A stretch of 41,707 bases of DNA from JBJXGV01 sp046160485 (lineage in GTDB: Bacteria > Orphanbacterota > Orphanbacteria > JBJXGV01): assembly GCA_046160485.1 (NCBI GenBank), contig JBJXGV010000032.1, positions 1 to 41,707 of the forward strand, in the 5' to 3' direction. Shown here piece by piece: positions 17,099 to 26,150 of this stretch. Every line of letters begins with the position of its first letter. The stretch's first letter is position 1. The position numbers and the translations under genes are program-made. The notes beneath the pieces were generated by a model that saw only the letters and a list, made by a program, of their open reading frames with translations, was not told the origin of the DNA and did not search any database.

Positions 17099-20000
17099 TC
17101 ATCCTAGCACGACGTCGATTTGGTGGCGGCCGCCGTCGCGTCGCATGGGAATTCGCGCCGCACCTTCGCTCACGGTTGCGGGCGCGCCGTCGATCGACGC
17201 GCTCGCGACGCGCGACGCCGACGCAGGCGTGTTTCGAATCGTGATCGCGTAACGCGTGCCGTCGCGCGGATCGCGATACTCGACGCGGCACTGCGGCCAC
17301 GCGTCCGGGATACACGGCTTCACAACGATCGTGTCGCCGCCCTGAATGCGGAATCCGAGCACCGACTCGATCGCAACGCGATACATCCAGCCGGCGGAGC
17401 CCGTGTACCACGTCCAGCCGCCGCGACCGACGTGCGGCGGGGCGCCATACACGTCCGCGACGACGACGTACGGCTCGACTTTGTAGATGTCGACGTCGCT
17501 CGGCGTGCGCGTGTGGCTCGTCGGGCAAAGCATCGAAAGGAGCGCGGCCGCACGATTGTTGCGCCCAAGTTCGGCCATCGCGCGCACGACCCACAACGCC
17601 GCGTGCGTGTACTGGCCGCCGTTCTCGCGGACTCCGGGCACGTAGCCTTTGATGTAGCCGGGATCGTGCGGCGTGTTCTCGAAAGGCGGCGTCAGAAGTC
17701 GAATCAACTTTTCGCGATCGCTGATGAGATGACGCTCGACGGAATCCATGGCGGTGGCCGCGCGGTCGGCCGGGGCGACGCGTGACAGCACGGACCACGC
17801 CTGCGCGAGCGCGTCGATCTGGCATTCGTCGCTCTCGTGCGACCCGAGCGGCGTGCCGTCGTCGTAGTACGCGCGTCGATACCACTCGCCGTCCCACGAG
17901 GTGTTGTTGATCGCATGCGCGAGGCCGTCGCGATGCTGCGCGTACCGGCGCGCGCGCGCATCGTCGCCGCGGCGCTGGCAAAGCGGCAAGAAATCGGCGA
18001 GCACGCTGTGAAGAAAGAATCCCATCCACACACTTTCGCCGCGCCCCTCGCGGCCGACGCGATTCATCGCGTCGTTCCAGTCGCCGGCGCCGAAGAGCGG
18101 AAGCCCGTGCGCGCCCGTAGCGAGAGAGCGTTCGATCGCGCGGCAGCAATGCTCGTAGATGTCGGCGTCGGTCGCGGCGTCCGCGCGCTCGGGCGCGAGG
18201 AACGCTTCATCCTCGCCGGGTTCGAGCGCGCGCGCCGTCACGAATCCGACGCGCTCATCGAGAATCGCGGCGTCGCCCGTCGTGCGCACGTAGTCCGCAG
18301 TGAGAAACGGCAGCCACAAGAGATCGTCGGCAAATCGCGTGCGAAGCCCGCGCGAACGCGGCGGATGCCACCAGTGCAGAACGTCGCCCTCGACGAATTG
18401 ATGCGCGGCGTGCAGAAGGATTTGCGCGCGCGTGCGTTCCGGCGCGATTACGACGAGCGCGGACGAATCTTGAAGCTGATCGCGAAAACCGAATGCGCCG
18501 CCAGATTGGTAGAACGCCGAGCGTCCCCAAATGCGGCAGCCGAGGTTCTGGTAGGGGAGCCATCCGTTAACGAGAATGTCGAGCGCCGCGTCGGGGGTTT
18601 CGATGCGCATCGCCGAGACGAGCGAGCGCCACGAATCGCGCGCAGATCGCAGCGCGCGTTCTACCTCGCCGGGTTGCGCGAGTTCATCGAGAATCGAGCG
18701 CACTTTCGCGATGTCGCTCGCCTCGCCGAAAAAGAACGCGCACTCCGTGGAGGCGCCGGCGGCGAGCGTGAAGGAGACCTGTTGTGCGAAGCACGGATCG
18801 GCGACGTCGCCGGGCGCGTCTTCGAGATCATCGCGATCGAGGAGCGTGCGCGGCGCGGCGACATCGCCGAACCTGCCGATGAATCGGGCGCGATCGCTCG
18901 ACGCGCGCACGGTTGAGCCATGCGGCGGCGCGGCGCTTGCGAACGCAACGCCGGCAGCGAATTCGCCGGCGTCCGGGTTGCGAGCCGTGAGCACGCGCGC
19001 GTCGGCGTCGACCGTCACGGTGATGGACGCGCGCGTCGCTTCGGGAAGCACGCCGAGCACGAGACGCCGGTACGCGAAGAGCGAGAGGCGTCGCGCGCGG
19101 CCGCCGCGATTGACGAGCCGCACGCGGTCGACCTTAACCGGCGCATCGCGGTGCGCGAAGAGGCAGGTCTCATGCTCGATCCCCGATGTCGTCACGCGAA
19201 ACGTCGAGTAGCCGAATCCGTGTCGCGCTTCGTAGTCGGCATTCGCGGGGCACGGCCCCGGCAGCGGCGACCAAAACTCGCCGCTGTCGTCGTCACGGAT
19301 GTAAATCGCCTCGCTATGGGGATCGAGAACCGGATCATTCGACCACTCGGTGAGGCGGTGCTCGCGGCTGTTCGCGCTCCACGTGTAACCGGCGCCCGTT
19401 TCGCTCACGAGAAACCCGAAGCGTTCATTCGCGATGACGTTGACCCACGGGAGCGGCGGCCGCGCGAGAGTGCCATCGCTTTCGCGGCGAAGCGGAATCA
19501 CGTACTCGGTGCCGTCCTCGCTGAAGCCGCCATGCCCGTTGAAGAAGCGCAGCCCGACGGCCGGATCGTTCCGCGGCGCGGAGGCATCGACTCCGGCGGT
19601 GGGTGCTCGCGACGGTGTTGCGATCGGCCGCGCCGTGGCGCGCGTCGCGCGCGCGGCGCTTCCGCCCGTCGCCGAGCCAAGAGACAGCTCGATCGGAATC
19701 GCGTGACCCGCCCAGTACGCCTCCAAGGTTTTCACGTCGGCGACGCTGCTTGCGCGTTCGCGAAGCGCATGATCGCCAAAGTGAGCCGCGCTCGCGAGGG
19801 CTTGCGCGAACTCCGCCTGCGCGAGATCGAGCCCGGCGCGCACGATGGAGGCGGTTTCGCGTTCGACCGCGCGGCGCGCCGTCTCTTCGAATGGTTCGCG
19901 AGCTTGCGCACCGTCACAGAGCGCGATCGCTGCGTCGCGCGAGCCCGCGGCCCCGAGGAAAAACTCGACGCGGGCCTCCGCGCCGGCCGCGAGTTCGACA

Positions 20001-20737
20001 GTTCGCCTCAACGCGAGGATCGGATCGAGCACGTTGCCTGCGGTGCCAGAGAGAGGATCGCGTCGCGCGAGCGCGCGCGGCAGCGCGTACGACCCGCCGC
20101 GCCCGAGAAAGCGCATTCGATCCGTTTCGAACTGGTACGCATCGTCGCCGGAGATCGCGTGGAACATCCACGGATGCCGCTCTTCCTGCGAGCGCGGCCG
20201 CCGGCGCGCGAGAAGCGCGCGCCCCTCGCGGTGATGCTCCGTCTGCACGAAGAGCTTCGAGAACGCGGGGTGCGATGCATCGGCTTCCGGGGCGTGAAGC
20301 ACGACCTCGAGATAACTCGTAATCTCGATCCGCCGCGATCGCACGGACGCGTTACGAATCGCGAGTGAGCGCACCTCGCCGCCGCCATCCGCGCGAAGCG
20401 CAACCCCGAGCGTTGTTTCGATCTCGTGGCTTCGTCGCGCGATCTCGATCACGCCGGGTTTCCACGACGCGGTGTAGTGGTCGATGTCCGAGGACGCAGG
20501 TTGCCGCGTCGCCGACCACACGTTTCCCGAGTCGAGATCGCGCAGGTAGATGAACCAGCCCGCGCGATCCTCTACGGCGTCGCTGCTCCAACGTGTCAAC
20601 GCGTGCAAATGAAAACGCGAGTAGCCCGTGCCGGCGGCGGTGAGGAAGACGCTGTATCCGGAGTGCGCGAGAAATCGGCCGGTGGGAATCGGCGAATCGA
20701 GATCGTCGAAGCGCGCGCAATGCGTCTTGTTGCTCAT
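17099..20737 (-). CDS. GH94 phosphorylase resembling the C-terminal half of cyclic beta-1,2-glucan synthase (probable 1,2-beta-oligoglucan phosphorylase)
   Basis: A 1212-residue cytoplasmic GH94 protein without signal peptide or TM segments. Two beta-sandwich repeats typical of the NdvB C-terminal half are seen: GRFLAHSGYSVFLTAAGTGY near the start and NVIANERFGFLVSETGAGYT at about 425, the latter followed by TEWSNDPVLDP. The catalytic (alpha/alpha)6 part has YQSGGAFGFRDQLQD, HWWHPPRSRGLRTRFADD, LYEHC-like IYEHCCRAIERSL, FGAGDWNDAMNRVG (about residue 885, with the general-acid Asp), GYVPGVRENGGQYTHAALW and GRGGWTWYTGSAGWMYR. The synthase's glycosyltransferase and membrane parts are absent, and the length fits 1,2-beta-oligoglucan phosphorylases, which release glucose 1-phosphate. 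I chose ATG 20737 over the earlier GTG 20797; AGAGG lies about 14 bases upstream. Another beta-glucan specificity remains possible. Confidence 0.88.
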   Translation of the reverse strand: MSNKTHCARFDDLDSPIPTGRFLAHSGYSVFLTAAGTGYSRFHLHALTRWSSDAVEDRAGWFIYLRDLDSGNVWSATRQPASSDIDHYTASWKPGVIEIARRSHEIETTLGVALRADGGGEVRSLAIRNASVRSRRIEITSYLEVVLHAPEADASHPAFSKLFVQTEHHREGRALLARRRPRSQEERHPWMFHAISGDDAYQFETDRMRFLGRGGSYALPRALARRDPLSGTAGNVLDPILALRRTVELAAGAEARVEFFLGAAGSRDAAIALCDGAQAREPFEETARRAVERETASIVRAGLDLAQAEFAQALASAAHFGDHALRERASSVADVKTLEAYWAGHAIPIELSLGSATGGSAARATRATARPIATPSRAPTAGVDASAPRNDPAVGLRFFNGHGGFSEDGTEYVIPLRRESDGTLARPPLPWVNVIANERFGFLVSETGAGYTWSANSREHRLTEWSNDPVLDPHSEAIYIRDDDSGEFWSPLPGPCPANADYEARHGFGYSTFRVTTSGIEHETCLFAHRDAPVKVDRVRLVNRGGRARRLSLFAYRRLVLGVLPEATRASITVTVDADARVLTARNPDAGEFAAGVAFASAAPPHGSTVRASSDRARFIGRFGDVAAPRTLLDRDDLEDAPGDVADPCFAQQVSFTLAAGASTECAFFFGEASDIAKVRSILDELAQPGEVERALRSARDSWRSLVSAMRIETPDAALDILVNGWLPYQNLGCRIWGRSAFYQSGGAFGFRDQLQDSSALVVIAPERTRAQILLHAAHQFVEGDVLHWWHPPRSRGLRTRFADDLLWLPFLTADYVRTTGDAAILDERVGFVTARALEPGEDEAFLAPERADAATDADIYEHCCRAIERSLATGAHGLPLFGAGDWNDAMNRVGREGRGESVWMGFFLHSVLADFLPLCQRRGDDARARRYAQHRDGLAHAINNTSWDGEWYRRAYYDDGTPLGSHESDECQIDALAQAWSVLSRVAPADRAATAMDSVERHLISDREKLIRLLTPPFENTPHDPGYIKGYVPGVRENGGQYTHAALWVVRAMAELGRNNRAAALLSMLCPTSHTRTPSDVDIYKVEPYVVVADVYGAPPHVGRGGWTWYTGSAGWMYRVAIESVLGFRIQGGDTIVVKPCIPDAWPQCRVEYRDPRDGTRYAITIRNTPASASRVASASIDGAPATVSEGAARIPMRRDGGRHQIDVVLG

Positions 20738-20882
20738 GTTGCTGGCCGAACCTCTCGCTGCGGCTGTCGCCTGAAGAGAAGGACGCGAGAAAACCACGTT
20801 ACGGGAGAGCGCGTCAAGGACCGGCGTTGTTCGGCGTTGCGCCCGGCGAGTGTGAACGCGAGCCGGCGCCGCCGCCGGTTCC

Positions 20883-20910
20883 TTGACTCGACTTTCCCTT
20901 TCCGTATCAT
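20883..20910 (+). promoter_or_regulatory. Putative sigma-70-type promoter for the SGNH hydrolase gene
   Basis: TTGACT (20883-20888) and TATCAT (20905-20910) are separated by 16 bases, each one base off consensus. The expected start site near 20917 leaves about 38 bases before the ATG at 20955. It lies in the 217-base divergent region between the GH94 and SGNH genes, which shows no clear LacI-type operator. Confidence 0.5.
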
Positions 20911-20954
20911 CGCGCCGTTCTTCAATCGTACTCCTCCCCGAACCGCGAGAGCCG

Positions 20955-22934
20955 ATGTCGAAGCGTGCCCGAACGAATCCGTCTCTTCGCAGCCGGTTTT
21001 GGTTTGTCGTGGTTCTCGTGGTGGCGCCGATCGCCGCGCTCGCCGCCGCCGAGTGGCTGTGCCGCGCGCGCGGCTATGGCGGCTACCCGCCGGTCATCGA
21101 GCGCGTCGGCCCCGATGGCGGTCGCGAGTGGTATGCGACGAATCGCGGCGGCACCGACACGTACTTCTACGCGCAGCAAGCGTCGGCCGGCGGAATGCGC
21201 GAGATCCAGTTCACGACGCCGAAGCCGGACAACACGGTGCGGATCATTTTTCTCGGCGAGTCGGCGATTCAGGGATTTCCGCAGCAGCTTCCACTGACGA
21301 ACGGATCGTTTCTCGAGGCGATGCTCAGCGATTTGTGGCGCGGCGAACGGCGCGTCGAGGTGCTCAACCTCGGTGCGACGGCGGTCGCGAGTTTTCCCGT
21401 AGCACGTTTCGTTGAGGACGTGCTCGACCACGAGCCGAATCTCATCGTGCTGATGGCGGGCAGCAACGAGTTCTACGGCGCGTACGGCGTGGCGTCGCTC
21501 AATCCCGTCGCGCGCTCGCCGCTCGGGATGCGGACTGTTCGATGGGCTCGCTCTCTAGCATTGGCGCAGTGGCTGCAGTCCTCGCTCCATCGCGAGACGC
21601 CCGAGAGCGGAACGTTGATGGAGCGTGTTTCGAGCGGCCGCGCGATCGCTCACGATGACCCGCTCCGCCGCGCGGCGACGGTCAGCTTGCGCGCGAATCT
21701 GCGCGAGAGCGTTCGGCGTTGCGTCGCGCGAAACGTTCCCGTGATCGTCTGCACCGTTCCGACGAACGAGAGCGGGCTCGCTCCGATCGGGGTCGACTCG
21801 AACGGGGCGAGGCAGGCGCGGGCGCACTTCGATTCCGCCGAGGCGCTCACGCGCGCGGGGAAGCACGATGACGCGCTCCCGGAATACGTCCGCGCGCGCG
21901 ACCTCGATGCGATGCCGTGGCGGGCGACGAGCGCGGCCAACGACGCGGTGCGCGAGGCGGCGGCCGCCGGCGCGACGCTCTGCGACATGGAGGCCGCGTT
22001 TCGCGCGGCAAGCGGCGGGCGCGCCATCGGCTGGGACCTGATGGACGACCACGTGCACATGTCGGTTCGCGGCCAGGCGCTCTTCGCGAGGACGATCGCG
22101 ACCGCGATGACGTCGATGGCGCCGCCGCTGACAGTGAACGCCGAAGAACTCGCGGCGCTTCCGAGCTGGGAAGACTACGCGGCGCGTCTCGGACACAGCG
22201 TGTACAGCGATTTCGTCGCCGCGACGCATGTGCAGAAGCTCTTCGCGATCCCGTTCATGCGACGAAACAACGAGGAGGCGTTCCACCGATTCGACGCGCG
22301 CGGCCGCGATCTGCTCGAGGCGATGAGCGATCTCGATCGCGCGGCGGTCGCGCAGTGGCGCGACCCGAGTCTCCACGGCGCAAGCGAACGCCCGCTTGAG
22401 TTCGTCGTCGGAGCGTATCGCATGAGGGCCGGCGACTACGCGTCCGCGGCAGATCTGTTTCGTGTCGCGCGCGCCGGCGTGCCCGTCGCGTCGTCGTGGC
22501 GGCTCGAGCTCGATTGGTACCTTTTGCGCTGCAACCGCAATCTGCACGCGGAGCCGACCGACGAGGATCGCGCGCTCTGCATGGATGCGATCGCCGTTGG
22601 TGAACTCGTCAATCGCTACAGCCGCGCTGGCGACCCGCGTGTCCTCCGGTTTCTGGGCCTCGCGTACAACCTCGCGGGCAACCACTCGGGCGCGATCGCC
22701 GCGCTGGAGCCGATCGCGCCCGGCATCCGCGGCACCGACGGCTGGGAGGTCGTCGCGGCGCTGTTCGACTCCTATATCCAGACGGGGCAGCGGGATCTCG
22801 CGCTTCGTGTCCTCGCGCTGGCCTCGCAGGATCCCGAAATGGCGGAGGCGGCTCGCGGTTTGGCGGCGCACGACCCCGAGATGTGGGAGGCGGCTCGTGA
22901 GTTGTCGGAGCGCCTCCGGCCGATGGCGCCCTGA
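20955..22934 (+). CDS. Membrane-anchored SGNH/GDSL hydrolase with repeat-like C-terminal region
   Basis: A 659-residue protein with an N-terminal TM anchor (FWFVVVLVVAPIAALAAAEW, about 15-34) and an SGNH hydrolase domain. Block I is IIFLGESAIQG, with Glu instead of the usual Asp but Ser103 kept. The Asn block is VLMAGSNEFYG (Asn171) and the catalytic Asp/His block is LMDDHVHMS near residue 360. The C-terminal third is helical and repeat-like (GDYASAADLFRVARAGVP and GLAYNLAGNHSGAIAALEPI), resembling TPRs. The ATG at 20955 follows GAGAG; the longer frame to 20883 overlaps the promoter. Such hydrolases remove acyl groups; one role here could be stripping acyl substituents from glucans, which is speculative. 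It sits between GH94 and the LacI regulator. Confidence 0.8.
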   Translation: MSKRARTNPSLRSRFWFVVVLVVAPIAALAAAEWLCRARGYGGYPPVIERVGPDGGREWYATNRGGTDTYFYAQQASAGGMREIQFTTPKPDNTVRIIFLGESAIQGFPQQLPLTNGSFLEAMLSDLWRGERRVEVLNLGATAVASFPVARFVEDVLDHEPNLIVLMAGSNEFYGAYGVASLNPVARSPLGMRTVRWARSLALAQWLQSSLHRETPESGTLMERVSSGRAIAHDDPLRRAATVSLRANLRESVRRCVARNVPVIVCTVPTNESGLAPIGVDSNGARQARAHFDSAEALTRAGKHDDALPEYVRARDLDAMPWRATSAANDAVREAAAAGATLCDMEAAFRAASGGRAIGWDLMDDHVHMSVRGQALFARTIATAMTSMAPPLTVNAEELAALPSWEDYAARLGHSVYSDFVAATHVQKLFAIPFMRRNNEEAFHRFDARGRDLLEAMSDLDRAAVAQWRDPSLHGASERPLEFVVGAYRMRAGDYASAADLFRVARAGVPVASSWRLELDWYLLRCNRNLHAEPTDEDRALCMDAIAVGELVNRYSRAGDPRVLRFLGLAYNLAGNHSGAIAALEPIAPGIRGTDGWEVVAALFDSYIQTGQRDLALRVLALASQDPEMAEAARGLAAHDPEMWEAARELSERLRPMAP

Positions 22935-22990
22935 CGCCCTCTCCGAGGGGGCTCCGTCTGCACAGTCCCGCTAGGATGGCAAGTGCGATG

Positions 22991-23020
22991 TTGACACGAA
23001 CGCGACGAGCGTGGCATCCT
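22991..23020 (+). promoter_or_regulatory. Putative promoter of the lacI-led operon
   Basis: A perfect TTGACA -35 (22991-22996) is followed after 18 bases by CATCCT (23015-23020), a poor -10 matching three of six consensus bases. The palindromic operator starts two bases further on, over the expected transcription start, an arrangement that would let a repressor block initiation. Confidence 0.5.
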
Positions 23021-23021
23021 C

Positions 23022-23033
23022 GTAAACGTTTAC
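23022..23033 (+). promoter_or_regulatory. LacI-family operator palindrome GTAAACGTTTAC
   Basis: A perfect 12-bp palindrome with a central CG, the shape typical of LacI/GalR-family operators. It lies 91 bases before the regulator's GTG start and just downstream of the TTGACA promoter, so autoregulation of the whole operon is likely. I found no second perfect copy upstream of the GH94, GH1 or GH144/ABC genes. Confidence 0.75.
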
Positions 23034-23041
23034 ATCGCGGT

Positions 23042-23065
23042 CCGACCGTTCCATCCAACGGTCGG
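23042..23065 (+). promoter_or_regulatory. Perfect 9-bp inverted repeat in the lacI leader
   Basis: The arms CCGACCGTT (23042-23050) and AACGGTCGG (23057-23065) flank a 6-base loop, CCATCC. It begins eight bases after the operator and lies in the predicted 5' untranslated region of the regulator gene. It could be an RNA hairpin or a second protein-binding site. There is no T-tract, so it is not a terminator. Confidence 0.55.
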
Positions 23066-23123
23066 TTGCCTCGGCCACGGTGGCTGCCTCCCACTTCCGC
23101 CGAAACTCTTGCCGGAGTTGCTC

Positions 23124-24236
23124 GTGCCTACGATCAAGGACGTCGCTCGCCAAGCGGGTGTCTCGATCGCCACCGTGTCCCGCGCTTATAACAAGAGCCC
23201 GCTCGTCAACGAATCGACTGCACGCCGCGTGCTCGAAATCGCCGGACAGCTCGACTACTGGCCGAACAGCGCCGCCCGCAGCCTGAGCACGTGCCGCACG
23301 CAAGTCATAGGCGTACTGCTCCCGGATTTGTACGGCGAATTCTTCTCGGAAGTGATCCGCGGCATCGACCAGGCCGCCCGCCGCGAGGGCTACCAGATTC
23401 TCGTGTCGTGCTCGCACGCGGACACGCGCGAACTGCTCGCCGCGGTGCGATCGATGCGCGGGCGAATCGACGGACTCATCGCGATGTCCCCAACGCGCGA
23501 TTCCTCCGCGGCCGTTCGCGAGATCGCGCGCTACTTTCCCCTCGTGCTTCTCAATCCCGCGGTCGCGATCGAGGGTTGCCCGGCGATTTCGATTGCCAAC
23601 TTCGAAGGCGCGCACGCGATGGTGCGCCATCTCATGAGCCTTGGGCACCGCCGCATCGCGACGATCCGCGGGCCCTCCGGCAACGTCGACGCCGACGAGC
23701 GCCTCCGCGGCTATCGCGCGGCGCTTCGCCGCGGACGGGTCACGTGGGCGCCTGATCTCGAATTCGTCGGCGACTTCACCGAAACGGGCGGCTACGGACT
23801 CGCCGCGCCTCTCTTGGCGATGAACCCGCGCCCGACAGCCGTCTTCGCCGCGAACGACTATCTCGCCATCGGACTCATGAGCGCGCTCCACGACGCAGGC
23901 GTGCGCGTACCCGAAGAAATCACGGTTTGCGGATTCGACAACATCGCGATGGCTCGCTTCATGAGCCCACCGCTCACCACGGTTCATGTCGACGCGTACG
24001 GCCTCGGTCAGCGCGCGATGGAGCAGTGGCTTGCGACGGGCCGCGATGGACAAAGATCGAAACGGTCGAACGCCGTCCTCTCGACCACGCTCGTACTTCG
24101 CGATTCTTGTGGCCCCCCGGGCGCGAATGGCGCGGCGGCGAAGCAGACAAAACAGACGAAGAGGCGAAACGTCGCGGGCGCTGCGAAGCCAGTCGCCGCT
24201 GCGTCTCTCGCCAAGAGAATGAACAACGGCACCTAA
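23124..24236 (+). CDS. LacI-family transcriptional regulator
   Basis: A 370-residue LacI/GalR-type regulator. The N-terminal helix-turn-helix is canonical: PTIKDVARQAGVSIATVSRA, followed by the hinge region PNSAARSLSTCRTQVIGVLL. The sugar-binding periplasmic-binding-protein-like core has GRIDGLIAMSP, HLMSLGHRRIATIRGP, PTAVFAANDYLAIGLMSALH and EITVCGFDNI. I chose the GTG at 23124 because GGAG lies seven bases upstream and family members start at this point; a TTG at 23109 would add five residues. The last 40 or so residues (AAKQTKQTKRRN and beyond) are a lysine- and alanine-rich tail beyond the usual family end. It is first in an operon with the CBM9-like, receptor and GH144 genes and probably senses a released sugar. 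Confidence 0.94.
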   Translation: MPTIKDVARQAGVSIATVSRAYNKSPLVNESTARRVLEIAGQLDYWPNSAARSLSTCRTQVIGVLLPDLYGEFFSEVIRGIDQAARREGYQILVSCSHADTRELLAAVRSMRGRIDGLIAMSPTRDSSAAVREIARYFPLVLLNPAVAIEGCPAISIANFEGAHAMVRHLMSLGHRRIATIRGPSGNVDADERLRGYRAALRRGRVTWAPDLEFVGDFTETGGYGLAAPLLAMNPRPTAVFAANDYLAIGLMSALHDAGVRVPEEITVCGFDNIAMARFMSPPLTTVHVDAYGLGQRAMEQWLATGRDGQRSKRSNAVLSTTLVLRDSCGPPGANGAAAKQTKQTKRRNVAGAAKPVAAASLAKRMNNGT

Positions 24237-24249
24237 GAGGAGGCCTCAA

Positions 24250-26148
24250 ATGAACACACGTTTTGCGATGAGCGTCGCGTTTGTTCTCGCGCTTGCAAGC
24301 GCACTCCCCGCTGAGGCGCAGGCGCCGCGAAAGGACGTCTTTTGGGCGCGCTCCACGAACGGCGCGCCGATCACACTCGACGGCGTCCTCAACGAGCCGG
24401 CGTGGGCACAGGCCGAGTCCATGACCGTTCGGTGGAGCGAGGACAACGGCATTCCCGGCAGCGGCTGGAAACTCGAGGTCGGGCTTCTGCCTCAAGACGC
24501 GACGCGCGCGAAGATCAAACTCCTCACGGTCGGCAACCAGCTCTACATGGCCGCGTCGGTCCCCGACAGCTCCATCGGCGGCGGCCTCACGTTCAACCGC
24601 TTCGACGGATTCTTGATGGCGATCAAGGATCACGCGAGTACGGGCTCGCCGAAGCCCCCCGCCGAATACCTCTACTCGTGGTGGTGGCTCGACTGCCCAG
24701 ACCCGAGCGCGCCAGGAAAGTTGCCCGGGTTCATCGGGCGATGGGGCAACTTCCCGCCGTGTTCGACGCGAACGGCCGAGCAGATCGCAAACTGGGACGC
24801 CGTGACCGTCGTCAATGGCACCAGCAACAGCGACGCGGTCGCCGACCAGGGTTACACCGTGGAGATGCGCTTCAACCTCACGCCGATGGGCTACGACGTG
24901 ACGGACGCCGACGGCGATGTGGTGGAGTGGAACATCTCCATTTACGACGCCGACTGGTTCTGGCCGATCAACGCGACGAAGGTGACCGGCAACAGGACGT
25001 GGTGGCAAGGTCCGTGGGGCAACGCGGCCGGCTATCATGAAGTGAAGGTTCATGCGAAGCCGAGTGTCACAACTTCGTCCGGCCCGGTGCCGGTTGTCGG
25101 TCCGGAGATGCGCATTCCCAACGCGGCGTTCTACCCCGCGCCCAACATCGACGGCTCGCTGGGTGACGCCGTCTACGCGGACATGCCATCGTTCGACATG
25201 CGGTGGAATGATCCTGCGCTCTGGGCAACGTACCCTGGTGTAGGACCACATCGCGCCGGCACGTACCAGGGCTACGGCGGCGCGGTCGCGATCATCGATT
25301 CGGCGGACGCGTCGGTTCAGGTATTCCACCGAGGCGACTCGCTCTACTTCGCGTTCGACGTGCGCGATCGCGCCGTTCAATCGGTGGCGTCGCCCGAGCG
25401 CTGGGACGGATTCCGCGTGAACATCATCGAGCGCGGACCGAACTTCACGCCCGACTCGACGCTCGTCGGACGACGGTTGGCGTTCCGCGTCGGCCCGACC
25501 GGTGAGGCGCTCACAGAGGAGTATCTGCCGTTCCTCATCGATTCGCTCGCTGGGGCACGTGTCGCGATGGACCTGAAGCCCGGCACGACTGTCGATACGC
25601 TGGGCCAGCAGTTGGACACCGGCTATACCGCAGAGTTGGTCGTCAATTTGACGAAGCTCGGCTACCCAGCGGGATTGGGCGATCGCAGTCTCTTCATCGG
25701 GATCACTCATTTCGACGGCGACTCGTTCACTCCGGCGTCGTTTAGCTACGGGACGAGAATCTGGTGGTTCAACGAGTACGACAACACATGCTGCCCGGTG
25801 TGGGCTTACCTCGATCCGGCGATCTACGCGACGGATGTGCGAGGACCCGATGACGCACTGCCCGAACTCGGAGAAGTGCTCGGGAACACGCCGAATCCGT
25901 TCACGCGCGCGACCAATATTCGATACGTGCTGAGCGCGCCGAGCGCCGTGACGCTCGAAGTGTTCGATGTGCAAGGCCGGCTCGTGAGCCGCGACGCGCT
26001 GGGCGAGCGGCCGGCCGGTCTTCAGCACGCCGAGTTCGACGCCACCGCACACGCGGCGGGCGTCTACTTCTACAGAATGAAATTGGCGGATCGGAAGACG
26101 GGAGTCGAGCGTGGCGCGCTCTACGGCAAGATGACGTTGGTGAAGTAG
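24250..26148 (+). CDS. Secreted two-module CBM9-like protein with FlgD-like C-terminal domain
   Basis: A 632-residue exported protein. The signal peptide (MNTRFAMSVAFVLALASALP) ends near AEAQA. Two CBM9/DOMON-like modules follow, at about 35-275 (ITLDGVLNEPAWAQAE and YTVEMRFNLTPMGYDV) and about 290-530 (PNIDGSLGDAVYADMP and YTAELVVNLTKLGYPAG). The last 85 or so residues form a FlgD-like beta domain, starting NTPNPFTRATNIRYVLSAPS and including VTLEVFDVQGRLV and AGVYFYRM, which in many FCB bacteria serves type IX-type sorting to the cell surface. A strong AGAGGAGG lies upstream of the ATG, directly after the regulator's TAA. It could be the surface glycan-binding partner of the receptor, in place of SusD; no SusD-like gene is present. 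Confidence 0.82.
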   Translation: MNTRFAMSVAFVLALASALPAEAQAPRKDVFWARSTNGAPITLDGVLNEPAWAQAESMTVRWSEDNGIPGSGWKLEVGLLPQDATRAKIKLLTVGNQLYMAASVPDSSIGGGLTFNRFDGFLMAIKDHASTGSPKPPAEYLYSWWWLDCPDPSAPGKLPGFIGRWGNFPPCSTRTAEQIANWDAVTVVNGTSNSDAVADQGYTVEMRFNLTPMGYDVTDADGDVVEWNISIYDADWFWPINATKVTGNRTWWQGPWGNAAGYHEVKVHAKPSVTTSSGPVPVVGPEMRIPNAAFYPAPNIDGSLGDAVYADMPSFDMRWNDPALWATYPGVGPHRAGTYQGYGGAVAIIDSADASVQVFHRGDSLYFAFDVRDRAVQSVASPERWDGFRVNIIERGPNFTPDSTLVGRRLAFRVGPTGEALTEEYLPFLIDSLAGARVAMDLKPGTTVDTLGQQLDTGYTAELVVNLTKLGYPAGLGDRSLFIGITHFDGDSFTPASFSYGTRIWWFNEYDNTCCPVWAYLDPAIYATDVRGPDDALPELGEVLGNTPNPFTRATNIRYVLSAPSAVTLEVFDVQGRLVSRDALGERPAGLQHAEFDATAHAAGVYFYRMKLADRKTGVERGALYGKMTLVK

Positions 26149-26150
26149 GC

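Noticed and set aside
20788..20817. Minus-strand TTGACG...TTTTCT as the GH94 promoter, with a GTAAC/GTTTTC half-palindrome inside as operator
   Set aside because: The -10 match is poor and the palindrome is imperfect and differs from the clear operator at 23022.
22937..22953. GC hairpin just after the SGNH gene as a terminator
   Set aside because: The arms do not pair evenly and there is no T-tract.
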